DNA of 64,000 nucleotides from Effrenium voratum (Eukaryota > Sar > Dinophyceae > Suessiales > Symbiodiniaceae): contig CAUJNA010001213.1 of NCBI GenBank assembly GCA_963377175.1, forward strand, positions 124,001 through 188,000. Reading direction: 5' to 3'. The translations under genes were made by a program, and so were the position numbers. The notes under the pieces were generated by a model. That model saw only the letters and a list, made by a program, of their open reading frames with translations. It made no database searches and had not been told where the DNA came from. Shown here in pieces: positions 1-12,100 of this stretch; positions within the stretch are counted from its first letter, which is position 1, and each line of letters opens with the position of its first letter.

Positions 1-55
1 AGGGCCGAAACCTTCGGCTTTCTGGTGACTCTTGGACTCGGCGGACCGCCGAGAA

Positions 56-160
56 CCAGCCGAATCCGCGTCGGACTTGGAACGTCGGAACGTCGGGACG
101 TCGGAACGTCGTGAGGCCAGGCGACAGGAGGTGCCACAGGAAGAGATCGACAAAGCCCAG
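56..160 (+). CDS. Exon: helical repeat, motif [10 protein letters not shown]
   Basis: The frame starting at 32 stays open and ends in [10 protein letters not shown], a typical turn plus helix of this repeat. A GA donor follows at 161 (GACGCT). The 5' edge is uncertain. The upstream part contains imperfect ACGTCGG repeats (about 77-118) and may be partly intronic. It joins in phase 0 to the exon at 574. Confidence 0.5.
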
Positions 161-3100
161 GACGCTTTTTCGAATCCGATCGGATTCGCAGTCGAAACCG
201 ATCGGCAGGGGTTCGTTTCTGCTCCGCGCTTGGGAGTTGGGTGTGTCTTTGTTTGAGGTCCATCGCACACCCCGCGCGCCGGGGGTGGTTTGAAAGGACA
301 CCCACAGGAAGTTAACCATACAGTAGGGGTCGCCTGTTCAAGACGTGCACAGTTTGGTTGGAAGTGCGCCCTGTTTCTTGGAGGGGGTGTCAAAAGTAAG
401 CTGATCTTTTCCAATGGCGGACAAGCTGAGCCACATGTTCAGGCGTTCAGGGCAGACTCAACAAGGCTCACTCACTCAGTTTGACGGTGCTAGAGCCTCT
501 CGAGCAAGTCACATGCAAAGTGGTTTAGCTACCCTCTTCATCTCGTGGTTTTCGGGGTGCTCAAGCTTTGCAGGACACGCTGAGCCGGGTGGTGTCTGAG
601 CGGAAGCTGGGTTGGCTGGACAACGCCATCGAGGATCCGGGTGTTTTCTAGACTGCATCGTGTTGCATGGAAGTTAGGAGGTACCACCAGTGAAGAATCA
701 TGCCGCCGACCTGACCTTTGCCTATTTTGGCAACCCACGGGTCAAGGTCCCGAATGGAAAAGCGTTTCCAGGCTCTTCATTGGTTCTTTTAGGTATGCTT
801 TCCATGGTTGCTCCCAGCCATGGCCTCAAGGTCTTGTGGTCTCTCCTTGCGCCGATCGATCAGGCTGCAACCCAGCTTGCCCCCCTTGCGCCCCCAATCT
901 TCTTCGCTCAAAATGGCCGGCCGCAAGCATGTTCCATTCTTAGTGGCTGCAACTGGCATTCAACAATTGGGAGTATGGCTTCTACTTTTATATTTTTTTA
1001 AACTCGGGTCACCGGTTGCCTCTATGCCCAAAGTCCCCCTGCCAAAACCCCAAAACCACAAAACCGGAGCCCAAAACGAAGCGATGGACGCGCCCGGGAG
1101 GCTCGGGACGAGTCGGAGCTGCGAACTTTGCTGGCAGAGCTCCGGAAGATGGAGATGTCGGAGGGGCTCAGGGAGAGGACGCGACTTATGCGAGCGGACG
1201 AAAAATCTCCGACGCGAGAAGCGAGCGGCGTTTGTCGCCTTTTTTTTCTTCCCCAGGGCCACCGCCCCAAGAAATTTCGATGGACAACATGACTAGAGCC
1301 CCAGGCCTAAGGCTAAACAAAAGAAGCGAGGCGAGCGACGTAAAGCTCCGGATGGATGCAAGGCTCCTGATGGATATCGGGGCTCCAAGATAACTTGGTC
1401 TGAGACCCCGAAGGCAAGTGGGTGTGTGGTATGGGGAAATTTCATTTTCTGCATTGGTGCCCTTCTCTCCCGTTTCTTTCTTGGGGGTTTTCCTAATAAA
1501 ATAGACTACAGGGAAACAGGGCACCCTTATTCTAACCCTCTACTGGAGGACCTAGACCCATCAGTTTTCGATTGACAGCAGGACTAGACCCGAAAAACGG
1601 CCCTTCCCTCGGCCCAATGATCATGGCAGTGCAAAGCGGGGGTGTTGGAAGATGATTTATTGTTGGAAAGACGCTAGAAAGGCAATTGCTATCCCTCCAC
1701 CCACCCCCCAACGCTTTGTTGGCCATTCGACAACCCATTGTCGAACAAAACGCAACAAACAAGACACATGAGTCGACCTTAGACGCGACCCTCATTTCAT
1801 AAGCAAGTGGCATTTGGCCACGAGCCCCAGAGCTTTTCCTTCTTGGGGGCCCTGTGGATCAACAAATCCAATACTAGAATAAAGCCACTTACCAACTAAT
1901 GCCAAGTGGGGGTGGCTCAAAATTAGTCGGTCCATGTTTCCACTTACCAGGGTTCCATTTTGGTACCGGTTTTTTGAGCCACAGCCAAGTGGATTTTTGT
2001 TTCATCCGATGAAGCGGTGACCCAAGCGCCGAATCTTCCACAAGTTCCTGCACTTCAAACTTTTTGGAAAGACCATTTTCGTGGTTACTTGTCTAGGTCC
2101 CCCAGTATTGCCCTTTTACCGTTTCTTTTTGGGGGAGGGTTCCCCTACTAAATTAGACTGCAGAAAAAAAGGGTACCCTTATTCTAACCTTTCTACTGGA
2201 GGACCTGGTTGTGTTGGCCAATCCACCGGAAGTTTTTGTAAACGGGGCAATCGCTCAGGAGGGAGGAGGCTTTGGGGGCAGGGCAAGCGGTGTTGGCGGA
2301 GCTGGCGCTTGAGAGGGCGCCTTCGGTGCAGGAAATGGCCCAGGGGCGTACCTATGGTCCCGAGAAAACTTTGTTGCATTTTGCCAAGGGATGTTAGGAC
2401 TTTAACTTTTTTGCCAACTAATGAATTGGTTTTCCCTATCAAACCACTAAAAGTTAAACTTTTAGCCGGGGAGAAGTAAGCAACCGAGAAAAGGTAAAGC
2501 AGTTGGCTGGGTGGCTCGTCTTTTTGTGAAGGTTGCCCTTCTGATAGAGGTTTAAACTCAGTTTTTCGGTGGCTCCAATTCTTTTTCCAACTTTTTTGGT
2601 GGCTGCCCCACTAAAAATTCGGTCTTCCCAAAAACGGGTTCCCTTTTTTTCCAGGGTCGCTGAACAACTGAGTCAAAGGAAATCAACTTGAGAAATGCCC
2701 ATCCATTTTGTGGGTCCCATACAAAAAGACACCCTGGGTGCATAGGTCCAGAGGTCCCTACTCATCCAAAAGTAGGTCATGAGAGCCATCCCTGATTAGT
2801 ACGTAGGCCAGATTGATCCGAAGTCAACGTTATGCAATTATGGTTTTCTTTTCCAAAAGGAGTGTGAACCAGCAAGGTTTGTCATGGGACACCGGCCCGC
2901 CTCACTTCCTGAGTTCATGAACTTCAAACTTTTTGGGAAGACCATGTTAGTGGTAATTATAAAGTTTGGACTTTTTTGGGGCCATCCACTCAGCCAGTGA
3001 GCGGCAGATCCCGTATTGAAAAAGTGGACTGGGCAACGGTTGCCTGTGAGTTCTTCGCCCAGTTTTTTCGTGGACTCCCAGGCCCACACTGGGTGCGAGC

Positions 3101-6100
3101 TGGGGTCTAACTTTGGAGAATTGCAGCGCCCCAAGTTCTGGGGCGCTTTCTTCATTGGCTGTGTCAAGTATCAAGCTTGCTTCAAGAAGACCACTTCTGG
3201 CTTCAATTTTTCTGTGGCTTCTGAGACGATTCTTGATTTGGGGCATGGGTAGCTTTTCCCATGTGGTTGAAGTATCAAGTGTTTTTTCTCGCGGTTTTTC
3301 CTAGACACTGGTCATCCCATGTTTACCAGACCTTTTGATCAACCCTGGGTAGATGAAGGTTAGTAAGGGACAACCCCAACCATAAATAGCTGAGGATATT
3401 CGCCTTCTTAATTCTGTACATGGTTCTGCGCTTGGACCATTTTAATACTGGGTTTTCTTGACTGCTATTGGGGGAAATGAAGGGGTTTTCCATATTAAAC
3501 CCACAAAAAAAGTGATCCACTTTTTGCAGAGGGGTCGTTGCAGCAACCAAGGTTTTGACCTTGGCAGGTTGTTGTCCTTGGTTCCATTTACCAGGGCAAG
3601 CCATGTAGGGTACCTATTTTTGAACCACACCCGTTTCAGCTTGGCTCGAAATCTGGCGAGTCGCGAGTCCGACTGAGGAGCTGATGAACGTGGCGCGCGC
3701 AGAGGCGATCAGCGAGCAGGAGCTGATGAACGTGGCGCGCGCAGAGGCGATCAGCGAGCAGGACCTACGGGAGGCCATCGACCAGGCTCCGACCAGACAA
3801 GTCGATTTCGATTTCCCTGAGTTCCAGAAAAGTGTGGTCTGTTGGGAGAGTCTCCACTAGCTCCTGGTGCCCTTCTGTCCCGTTTCTTTTTTTGGTTGGG
3901 AGGGTTCGGGACCCTACTAAAATAGACTACAGCAAAAGTTTGTACCCTTCTTCGAACCTCTCTACTTGGAGGACATACCAGGAAGAACCTAGGTTCCAAA
4001 GAACCCTCCCCCGTTTGTAAGGTCTAAGTGCCGGGGCTGCAATCCAAACAGTATGTCGGGTCCCCCTGTCGGTTTTGCAGAGTTGGGGGTATCGTTCTTC
4101 AACGTTTCCCTATCACTTTCTGGCAATCTTCATAGGCATCCATGACCCGAATCATGCCGAGACATCAGGGAAGAAACCAGGCGAAAGGGTTCTGATCGAA
4201 GGGTCCCAAGACGCTGGGGGCTCGTGCACTGCTCACAAATTTAGCCTTCTACACTCCCCAGGGGCCCCTTTCATTTCCCAAGATCTGGGCTAAAAGGAAT
4301 CCGGCGTTATAAATAGGATTGCACAAACCCAAATCTAACCATGCAAAAACCCCTCTTGTCTTGTGAGCCTTGGAAGTTATGCTGTACCCTGGTTGTTTTG
4401 ATCATGCACCCCATAGGTCAGGCTACCCTGAAATTGGTTGGTTGTTTGAGGGCTACTATTGAGGGGGGGAGGGCTGGACAACAATAGAAGTAGATTTAGA
4501 CGTCACAACCTCACATCCTCTTTGCTTTCACCAGAAAACTTTGCCATAGGAAACGTCGAGGGCGCACCTCCACACCTACTTCTGCTTGGGACTTCCCCCC
4601 CCACCAAAAAGAAACAGCATCCTGGGTTTTGATCGTGGCTAAGCTGACTTCGCCTGCACTCTCCCCAACATGCTGTGGAATCTTGCGAAATCCGCTTCTC
4701 GCACCACTTAATTGAAACCCTAGAATGATTCGATTCCGCCTGTAAATGCCAACGAACAGTGGCTTCCCATGGTTTCGTACTTTTTCTTGGTGAGCTCGAA
4801 GCTTGCATCCCATAAACGGGCAAATCCGATCCTCCGACTCGCCAGCTCTTTGTCAACGTTCAACCCTAAGCGGGTTGAACCATATGCCTGGAGTCGTTAT
4901 GACTTCTTACAAATGGGGTCATGAGCCCTGAAGTGTTGGGTGGAGACTCCAGGTATTTCCCTTGCTCATAATTTCAGAGGGATATCATCCCAGAATTTTG
5001 GGGGGTAAACCCAACTTTACGGGAATTTGAGGGTTCAGGTATGCATTTTTACCTACACCGAAGTTCCTTTCCCATGGAGAATTCTCCTTTTTTATTGCGA
5101 CGGCGTTTTGGACACATGTCCTTTGTTCCTGACTTAATGTTGACCCAGAATGAATAAAGCCGTCCCACTATTCGGGGGGGTGTTCCCTCCAAAAGTTGTC
5201 TGAATCCCCACTAAAAGGGGACACCCCCCTATTAATCAACCAGGGGTTCTACTTAGATCCGGGGTGAACGTTAATTCGAAAGTGGCTGCTGCCTCCCTTC
5301 CAATGCGAAGGGTGAATTATAGCGACCTCACACGACCTCACCCCAAATGGTGGTTTATGCGGAGAATATCCCTCCAACCACCTTATTTCAGGTTCCCTAA
5401 GGCTCATGACCCCCACAATGCAGGCCCCCCTTTGATGAAGAACCCGGACTTTACGGAAATGAGCCCTTCAAAACAACCCATTTTGGGAAATGGGGCTGGT
5501 GAAATATTATCATTCACCATCCATCCATCCAACCCTAAGGCATCCATTTTGGACCATCCACCCATCTTGGACCATCCATCCATCCATCCATCCATCCATC
5601 CATCCATCCATCCATCCATCCATCCATCCATCCATCCAACCTTTTTTGCGTTTTGCTTGGATGTTGGGACCTTAACTTTTTGCCAACTAATGAATTGGCT
5701 TTCCGTATTAAACCACTGAAAGTTGGCAACTTTTAGCAGGAGCAAAGTTCGCAACCGAGCAACCATCCATCCACCGAGCTACCCATCCACCCATCCATCC
5801 ATCCACCCCTCGAGGCGCGAGAGGCGAACGTCCCCTCCAGCAAGCTGGAGCCGGCCACCGAGACGCTGCAGCAGCTCACCGTGCAGCGCCTACGCGCCGA
5901 CGTGGCGCAGGCGCGTTTTCTCGCTCGAGAAAGGAAGAAACACAAGCGAGCACCGGGCGGGCCGTTGTGTGTTGGGTTTTGTTTCTTTTTTTTCTTCTTT
6001 TTTTTTCCGGGTGTGGGACCCCCTCCAATGTTGTATTTGGTTGTGGACCCTCCATTTTGTGTTCTTTTTCTTTTGCGGCGTTTCTCTTGTGGCTTCCCTG

Positions 6101-9100
6101 CACCAACGAGAATTTGGGGTAGCTATGATCGGGAACAAGCAAAAAAGACAAGTCCATCCTTAGTTGTCCAAAACCAGCCTTTGGGTGTGTCTTTTTTAGG
6201 ATACCCTTTTTGGTTGGGTTGAAGGGAAACGAGAAGGAAACCAACCATTCTTGCGGTTCCCCCCCAAAGCAAAACACCCCGTTTGACCTTTTGGTTCTCC
6301 CATGTTGCTCCATGTTTCGTCATGGTTCCAAATTTCAAAAGGTCTGCCTTTTCTTTGGGTCCTTTAGCCAAGCGAGCGAACTAATTTGGGTTCCGCATAG
6401 CGAAGAATAGATTTTGACGTACCGGAAGGGACACTCCTCTCAGAGTATTTCAGATATCTTGGGGTTGACTAGGTATGAAACTGCTTACTCTCTGAGTTCA
6501 TGGACTTTAAGCTGGTTGGGTTTGGACCATGTTAGTGGTAAATAAAACGTTTGGCTGCCATTTTGTTCGGCCAGTCCACTCGTCCTGGATAGAGGCAAGA
6601 TCTTCACCTTTGTTTTGCCAGCCAGGGGTTGGGTTAAGGGGGCCAACGAAATCGGGTGGTCCCTGGCTCGTCTTTTGAGTTGCTGCACCTTTTTTTGTGT
6701 TTTCTTTGTTCTCTCCGGGAAACCACCACTTTAGGTCACCTCAAATTGAAAAAGACGCACCCATGATGGTTTCAGTTTCTCTTGATCGGATCGGAAGAGG
6801 TGGAACTCAGCGACGATGAAGCGGAGATCCGGGAGCTGCTGCAGGACCAAGTTTCTTCAGTTTGTTCCAAGTGGACTCCCAATTGGATTTGGGCCCTCAA
6901 CATGGATGGTTTTCAAGGGTCCCTCAAGGGTCCGGGTTTTTTATGAGAGGGCTCGGGGCATGCATTGTAGGAGTCATGAGCCTTAGGGTTGTTTGAATTC
7001 GTCCAGTTCTATGAGAACCAATATGGATTTCTTGTGATCTGAAAAGCCCTGCAGTTTACGTTGCCCCCTTCCCTTCCGATGAAATGCTGCAGTTCAAAAC
7101 TGGGCCGCAGAGTGGGTTGCAAGCCTCCAATGTTGCGTTCAGTGAGTGGGGGGTTCTCAGAATAGGGGACCCCTTTTTGGATGGTTTTAACGGGCCGCCA
7201 GAAGGAATCCACATGGCGGGGTCCGAATCCAAATTTGAGAAACGCCCGAAGGTCAGGCAGCCAAGGGAAACCAGTTCACTTCCCTCCCGAAGCCTCCGCC
7301 CGAGGAAGCGAAGGTCTTGCTGGCGCCAGAGGAATTGGCCGCTGGGCGGCGGCCTTTTTGATTTTGATCGAAACCTATGGGGCCCTATGGCACGGAAGGA
7401 GGCGCTCCGAGTCATCTTGCAAGGCCGATCATATCTCAACCAGCCAGGAAGGGTAAGGTAGAGAATCGGTGTCTTGGTTCCCTCCATATTTAGGGCCCCA
7501 TTTAGGGCACCCGTAGAGGTGCTTAAGGCTTTAGAAAGGGGCTAGTAAGGCACAGACCTAGGGTTCCCTGACAAGCAGTTTGGTCAAAGGGAAGCCACAG
7601 ATGGATGGGCAAGGGCCTTTTTGTTCCAGACCTGTGATAGTATTCTGTGCCCTGTGATTCAAAGGGCCTTCAAAAGAAAAGGAGTCTCACAGAGAGAGAG
7701 AGAGAGAGAGAGACAGAGGTTTCGTTCCGTCGGTCCCAGTTTTGAGGGCGTCCAACTGCGCATTGTTGCCCAGTTTTTCTTGTTTTTTGTCTTTTTTTTC
7801 TGAGGCCCGTATCACTGCCATATCATGCGCATGCCCCTCCATATCATGCCCGGAAATGCTGCTAGGAAAGCTTTGGACATCATTATAGGACTCAATCGCT
7901 GACGCCAAATCAAGTTGCTCACCGCAAAACAACGTCGTTCAAGGCAGTTTCATGCTGCCCAGCTTTCCGCAAGATTACCCTGAACTAAGGAAACTGAAGC
8001 TGTTCCACTTTTTTACAGACAGTGTTTTTCTTGCAACTCGCACCATGGGACCCCAGAGCAGGAGCCTCAAAAAAAATGGCCCCGCCCTGTGGGATTTGTT
8101 GTTGGGGAAGAGTCCTACCCAGCCTCGTGCGTTGGCCTCACTCATCCTTTGTGTTCGCAGGTTGCATCATCATTTTATCAAAAGGCGTGTTCAGGTACTG
8201 TAGTGGTTTTGGAGGTATGGATGGTTAAACATGATGGTTATGTAACACCATAAGCTTGAAATACAGGCAGTGTATATCCATTTTACCAGTGGTTCCATAG
8301 CTCCAAAACCCATACCTGAACCCCCCAAAGCAATTGAGCCTGTGCGCGTACGCTCAGTCAAGAAAGCAGGGCGCGTCGAATCGAAGTTGGCCTCGGTTTC
8401 GTTTTCACCTTCAGAATCGACTTTCGATCGGTACGATCTTGATGGCCATGGATAATTGGGGGAGGTACGGAGCCAGGAAGAAGAAACCATATGATATATA
8501 CTAAACTCATGCAACATCCCAATTAAAAATGGGAGCCATAGAGCCCAACTTTTCCCATATTTGTTTGGCACGGATGTCCAGACACCCAGTGAGACACCCA
8601 GTGTTACCTTCTTGTTTTGTGGTGGTTTCGTCTTTCAGCAGATTGCACCACCAAAAGGCTTGGCCTTTCTGGATTCCGAGAGAACAAGTGGTGCTCTTTG
8701 CTCCACCAAGGAGTCTTGTTCAACAGGCCTGGGGATCTCAACATGGTTGTTGTTGGGAAACATGTTCATTTTTGCTTGTTGTGGTTGAGTGGTTGAAATC
8801 CAAATCCACTTCACTGCAAATTTGCATGGGCGAAAAAAGAGAAAAAAAACACGAGAAACAACAAAAAACACACACACACACGCACATTTGCTCCCCAAAC
8901 CCAACGTCCACCAAGTCTTTCGGGCCCCGGGGCGCCTTTTTTCTCCCGGGGGTTCGGCAACCCCCGGCACCGAGGAAGGCGCGCGCGAGCGGCTGGCCAC
9001 TCTTCAACTGCTCCGAGAGCTCTCAGAGGCGACGTCGAAGGGATCTCCTGGGTTTGCGCTCGGCTCCCAAAAGCATTCACTCAGTTGTTCAAAGCCGACC

Positions 9101-12100
9101 TTTTGACCTATTGGTTTCCCCTTTTGGTCTATTTTTAGTAGAGGTCCCAAAAGGTTAACCTTTTATGTTCAGGTCCTTTGGGCAACTGAGTTCATCGACC
9201 TTGGTCTTCAGGCCTCCGGTTCAACTTGGCTTTTTTTCGGCTTTCAGGGTTTAGTGGTAGGATGTCCGAATTTGACCCACTAAAAGTTAAACTTTTAGGG
9301 GGGATCTGAGGGCAGCCCAGCAACATCAAAGGAGCAAAACATGAAATCAACCATAGACATGCAATGCATTTGGAAATGTGTACACATGAGCAAATGGCGA
9401 CAACCCAAAGCAGTATCGTTCCTGAAGGGTAGGCGTCTGGCTCCCCTAAAAGGCGCCTTTGTTGGGTCGAAACCCGTGCTTCAAACAAGGGTCGGGCCAA
9501 AATCTGGTACGGTACGCTTCGGAGATTTGGCCATAGCTACATGTGGTACCCCAGTAATTTCTTCCTGTGAAGGGTTTTGCTGGGATGATCTCAGTTTGGC
9601 AGCTGCTGAAACAAAGCAGGGTTCATTGGGATGATGTCTTTTGGGGACATGCTGAAACCAAACGTCCCCCTCGTGGACAGCTGAACCCAGATGAAAGTCT
9701 TCCCGTGTTTCTTGGATTCCACGCAAGGGCGTTTCCAGGTCTTGTTTTTTCAAGGTATGGATGCTTACATACGTACCACCAGCGTGAGATTAGATACGTA
9801 GTACCGGCTCTTAAGTGGTAAAAAAATAAAGCCATTCCCTGCCAGAACCAATTCCATGCCTTCTGGCAGGGTGGATGCCCTATATTGCCAGTAAATTCAG
9901 CCACACACGTCCAGAATATTGAAATCGCGCCGACGCCAGTGGACAGTCCCCTATTAATAAACTGGGGCTGATGTCAAGTGGGGCTCTTAACGAGTGGAAG
10001 AGAACAAACAACGCCCCTCTGACGTCGGCTGCAGGGTGCCTTGAATTTGGGGTAGGGAAGAAGACTTCATTTCTTTTTGCCTAGGTCAAGTGGGGCTCTT
10101 AGCGCGTGGACTCGAATTTGGGGCCGGGAACAAGACTTCTTTTTGCCTAGGTCACATCGGGCTCTTAACGTGTTGAGGGAGAACAAACAACGCCCTTCTG
10201 ACGTCGGCTGCAGAGTGCCTCGAATTTGGGGTAAGGAAAAAAGAACGCTTTTTTGCTTAGGTCAAACTGGGGCTCTTAACGTGTGGAAGGAGAACACAAA
10301 CAAAACAGTTCCCCTCTGACGTCGGCTGCAGGGTGCCTCGAATTTGGGGCAGGGAAAAAGACGTTGGTTGTACCTCAAGTTTGGGGTCAGGAAAAAGACG
10401 TTTTTTTTGCTTAGGTCACATGGGTCCCTTAACGCCTGGAAGGAGAACAAGCAACGGTCCTGTCTGAGGTGCCTTGAATTTGGGGTAAGGATGGGGCTCT
10501 TAACGAGAATGCAAACAACTCCGCTCTGACTTCGGCCGCAGGGCTGAACACGTGACAGGAGAAGAACACTAGGGTCTACTCTTTAAACCACCCTCCGGAA
10601 GGGTATGAAAGGGTATGAAAGCAAGGCCCACGTTTTGTTATGATCAACAAGGCTTTCTTGGCACTTTCCTGTTTTTCATGTCCCAGATGCTGAAAATGCT
10701 GGAAATGCAAGGGGTGCAACCACACAACTTACAGGAACAGACCCAATCTTCGCGCTCAAGATTTTCAGACTTTCAGACACGCAACATTGACCAAACACAG
10801 AAAATACAAGAGATGTGGGGAATGCTGGGAATGCAGCCGGCTAGCCACAAAAAAAGTGCAAACAAAACAATGGTTTTTCGATATTTCCCAAAATCAACCA
10901 TCAAAAGCTGATACCTCAAATACCCTAATAACAGACTTCCAAAAGCACAATAATGCAGGGGATGTTTCGCAGTAACTGCTCCGTACAGGTGGGGAATTGC
11001 AAAAAACACTCGTTGTTGCGAATTTCAACAGTTCCTCAAAATATCACTGCACTTGGCCCCACCCAAACCCCTAACAGGCCAATTCCAACATTGCTTGAAA
11101 CAGCAAAACCACTACTATCTGCAAAAAGAGACAAATTCATGGCAGCACGATAATCCTGATGATGCTGGGGATGCAGATCCTGCGCGTCCGGGGGAACACC
11201 CCCCCCCTAGAGACCTACGCGAAACGCAGATTTTGGGCACGAAAAACCCAAAAACACTGGAACAAATACCGATTTTGGAAACCTAGCGCAGCATGCCCAA
11301 AAAATAGCAGTCCCAAAAGCCTTCGGCTTTGATAAGAGATTCCGAAGGAAGACCAAGTTGCGGACTGCCATCTACACGCTCGACTGGCGTCGGCGGATGT
11401 TTCCCCTGGCTTTTAACGGGAACCTATCACTACTGGACATATTTTTCAATGGCTTCCAGGGAGCTTAAGCAAATGGAAGCCACCATAGGGAAATTTTGGT
11501 TGCCTCCGTGTGGGTGCTCTCATAGATCGCTGAGCGCCCGAGTCGGCTCGGCTTGGAGCGAACCAAGTTGAGCCAGACTCAAAAGCGGGGAAGTGAAGCT
11601 TAGTACGGGGGACCGTCCCAGCCAGACATAGCTGCGGATATCCGGCTTCTTAGTTCTTGAAGCATGGCTCTGGGTCGACCATTTTTGTTCCGGGTTTTGA
11701 TTATCACACATGTTTTGCGGGGCTTGGGGAGACACAGCCAAATAGGGCCGGGGGGGGGGAGGGCTCTTGGATGCTTTCGGCAACCTGAAAAAACATACCA
11801 AAAACCCTGAAAAGAACACACCAAAAGGAAGAACAAAATAATTGCAGCTGGAGAAATGGTTGACGAGCTCAACTGAAAGGTGCAGGGAGGTTTTCCTGAG
11901 GATACCTGAGGATTCCTTAATTATCGATTGTTTAGTTAGCTTCAAAGCCGGAGCCAGGCCTCCACCCGAACTGCGCTGCGGGCGCTGCTGCTGAAGGCGG
12001 AGCAGAAGGGCCTGGAGCACCTGACAGTGGAGGTGGCCAGGTCGGAGTGAGTCAACCCGAAGCCGGGCGGTGGCTTCGGGGTGGCCTCAGGGTGGATGAA

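Larger units (their letters stand above)
9029..11957. other. Long intron (2.9 kb)
   Basis: It contains a family B element (9080-9190), a tandem minisatellite (9960-10545), dispersed ATGCTGGAAATGCA-like repeats (10680-11180) and a family F element (11402-11480). No coding island was recognised. Confidence 0.5.

Noticed and set aside
8191..8571. Open frames on both strands around 8300-8450 ([17 protein letters not shown] on +).
   Set aside because: Both strands are open and neither joins the exon chain in phase. It may be a decayed mobile element, but nothing supports one.
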